Origin: Pseudomonadota bacterium
GTDB lineage: Bacteria > Pseudomonadota > Alphaproteobacteria > Acetobacterales > Acetobacteraceae
Assembly (NCBI GenBank): GCA_021819535.1
Contig: JAKAQU010000129.1
Coordinates: 1 to 7,751 of the forward strand
Direction: 5' to 3'
Length of the DNA: 7,751 nt
Shown here: positions 6,737-7,751 of the stretch, in pieces
How the letters are laid out: each line of letters begins with the position of its first letter
Numbering within the stretch: the first letter of the stretch is position 1
Notes under the pieces: model-generated
Told to the model about the DNA's origin: nothing
Databases searched by the model: none
The model's input: the letters and a program-made list of their open reading frames with translations, nothing else
Translations under genes and position numbers: made by a program

Positions 6737-7564
6737 CAACACGAAATCGAACGCCGAGCGCCATGTGGCCGGCCCGTCGGGGGTGCGCTCGAAGGGGGCG
6801 ATGAGCGAGGCCTTGACGCCGAACACGGCGTCCGACGCGAGATAGGGATCGTCGCCGACGAAAGTATGGGTGACCAGCCGCTGATAGCCTCGTGCGGTGA
6901 CGAGAAAATGCATATGCGCCGGCCGTCTCGGATGGCGGCCAAGGGCTCTCAGCATCTGGCCGACCGGCCCATCATCCGGGATCGGATAGCTGACAGGCTT
7001 GATGCCGATGAAGCTATAGGCGCCGTCCGCCCCGGTCACGAACACGCCGCGATTGTTCCATTTGTCCTGGATGCCGGGCTGCTGGACGGAATAGAACCCT
7101 TCCGCGTTGTCCGACCAGACATCGATGCGCACGCCGGCGATCGGCGCGCCGGCGAGATCGATCACTCGGCCGGTATAGAGGCAGCGCTCGCCCTTGCCGT
7201 CGCGCGTGATGCTGTCGCCCATCTCACGCACCGGCGCGCCCTCGACATGGAACGGCCCGAACACCGTATTCTCGGTGGCGCCGGCCGGACGGCGATTGTT
7301 GATCGCATCGACCAGCATGGAAAGCCCGAGCACGTCGGAGAGCAGGATGAATTCCTGCCGCTCCTCGCTGCACATTTGGCCGGTCTTGGTGAGAAAATCG
7401 ATGGCGAACGCCCATTCGGCATCAGTCAGCGCCACCTCCTTGGCGAAGGCGTGGAGATGGGTGACGAGTGCTGCCATCACCTGCCGCAAGCGCGGGCTGA
7501 TGCCCTCGCCCATGCGGGCGTTCACGGTCTCGGCGGAGTTCGCCTCGGTGAAATAGCCGACCAT
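6722..7564 (-). CDS. Hydroxyquinol 1,2-dioxygenase (intradiol ring-cleavage)
   Basis: A cytoplasmic non-heme Fe(III) enzyme that cleaves hydroxyquinol (1,2,4-trihydroxybenzene) between its vicinal hydroxyls to give maleylacetate. The 280 residues match the family. The N-terminal helical linker domain (about 20-105) contains EFILLSDVLGLSMLVDAINNRRPAGATENTVFGPFHVEG. The catalytic beta-sandwich follows from LYTGRVIDLAGAPIAG. The Fe ligands are in place: Tyr158 (GFYSVQQ), Tyr193 (VSYPIPDDGPV), His217 and His219 (RRPAHMHF). The wording KWNNRGVF and KPVSYPIP fits hydroxyquinol rather than catechol dioxygenases. AGGAG/GAGGAG (complement of 7571-7576) is 6 bases before the ATG at 7564 and overlaps the upstream gene's stop, so translation is coupled to the probable maleylacetate reductase. 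The gene ends in a degenerate unit of a 14-bp tandem repeat. Chlorocatechol-type activity cannot be excluded by reading alone. Confidence 0.92.
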   Translation of the reverse strand: MVGYFTEANSAETVNARMGEGISPRLRQVMAALVTHLHAFAKEVALTDAEWAFAIDFLTKTGQMCSEERQEFILLSDVLGLSMLVDAINNRRPAGATENTVFGPFHVEGAPVREMGDSITRDGKGERCLYTGRVIDLAGAPIAGVRIDVWSDNAEGFYSVQQPGIQDKWNNRGVFVTGADGAYSFIGIKPVSYPIPDDGPVGQMLRALGRHPRRPAHMHFLVTARGYQRLVTHTFVGDDPYLASDAVFGVKASLIAPFERTPDGPATWRSAFDFVLTPLA

Positions 7565-7574
7565 GGTCTTCTCC

Positions 7575-7751
7575 TCATTGCGGCGGCTCGCCGGCCGAGG
7601 CCCGGCGCAGAAGTGCGCGCATGGCCTCTCGCGTCAGCGGCCGCGGGTTCCAGTAGGGCTTTTCTAGCGCGAGAGTGGCGGCGCGATCGAGAACGGTCTC
7701 GCGGTGCGGTATCAGGTTTTGCACAAACATTGACTCTTGTGCGATTTCATG
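7575..7751 (-). CDS. Probable maleylacetate reductase, C-terminal end only (cut by window edge)
   Basis: The last 58 residues of a gene entering from the right edge, ending at a TGA (7577-7575). Its tail LDRAATLALEKPYWNPRPLTREAMRALLRRASAGE resembles the C-terminus of maleylacetate reductases, iron-ADH-fold enzymes that reduce maleylacetate to 3-oxoadipate with NAD(P)H. Those typically show the pattern DRAA.LA...PYWNPRP....IRALL..A..GE. The metal-binding residues lie outside the window, so the call rests on the tail and on context. The next gene encodes the enzyme that makes maleylacetate and starts only 10 bases downstream. The stretch before the tail (ESMFVQNLIPHRETV) does not match my memory of the family, so a divergent member or another iron-ADH is possible. 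Confidence 0.7.
   Translation of the reverse strand, partial: HEIAQESMFVQNLIPHRETVLDRAATLALEKPYWNPRPLTREAMRALLRRASAGEPPQ

Overview
The window is GC-rich DNA whose protein families and codon use suggest an alphaproteobacterium, plausibly Rhodospirillales/Acetobacteraceae. That lineage is an inference from protein style; no rRNA or lineage marker is present. The GC bias produces long open frames opposite most real genes, and these were discarded.

Left part (1-2775): the first 80 codons of a cytochrome bd-type quinol oxidase subunit I (cydA/cioA type) run off the left edge on the minus strand. Behind it on the same strand is a tRNA with a CAT anticodon, most likely the lysidine-type tRNA-Ile2. 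A complete plus-strand membrane proton pyrophosphatase gene (hppA) of the K+-independent class follows and ends in a strong GC-rich hairpin that can also serve the convergent gene.

Middle (2785-4260): a small two-helix inner-membrane protein (DUF2892/YgaP-like, minus) and a LysR-type regulator (plus) are divergent across a 307-bp spacer. The spacer carries a perfect 10-bp inverted repeat just upstream of the small gene's ribosome binding site, and a second dyad (TAGGC-N11-GCCTA) nearer the middle.

Right part (4261-7751): four minus-strand genes, transcribed right to left. They are the C-terminal end of a probable maleylacetate reductase, a hydroxyquinol 1,2-dioxygenase, an acyl-CoA dehydrogenase and a family III (CaiB/BaiF) CoA-transferase. 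The first two are consecutive steps of the hydroxyquinol branch of aromatic catabolism (hydroxyquinol to maleylacetate to 3-oxoadipate) and are tightly coupled. The last two overlap by one base and look like a functional pair acting on an unidentified CoA thioester. A 164-bp gap with a 14-bp tandem repeat, which copies the last bases and stop codon of the dioxygenase gene, separates the two pairs.

No mobile element, CRISPR array or obviously new defence or biosynthetic system is visible. The most unusual points are the stop-codon tandem repeat, short 13-15 bp duplications in other spacers, the dyad upstream of the DUF2892 gene, the acyl-CoA dehydrogenase with an atypical catalytic-base layout, and the pairing of a CoA-transferase/dehydrogenase module with a hydroxyquinol module.
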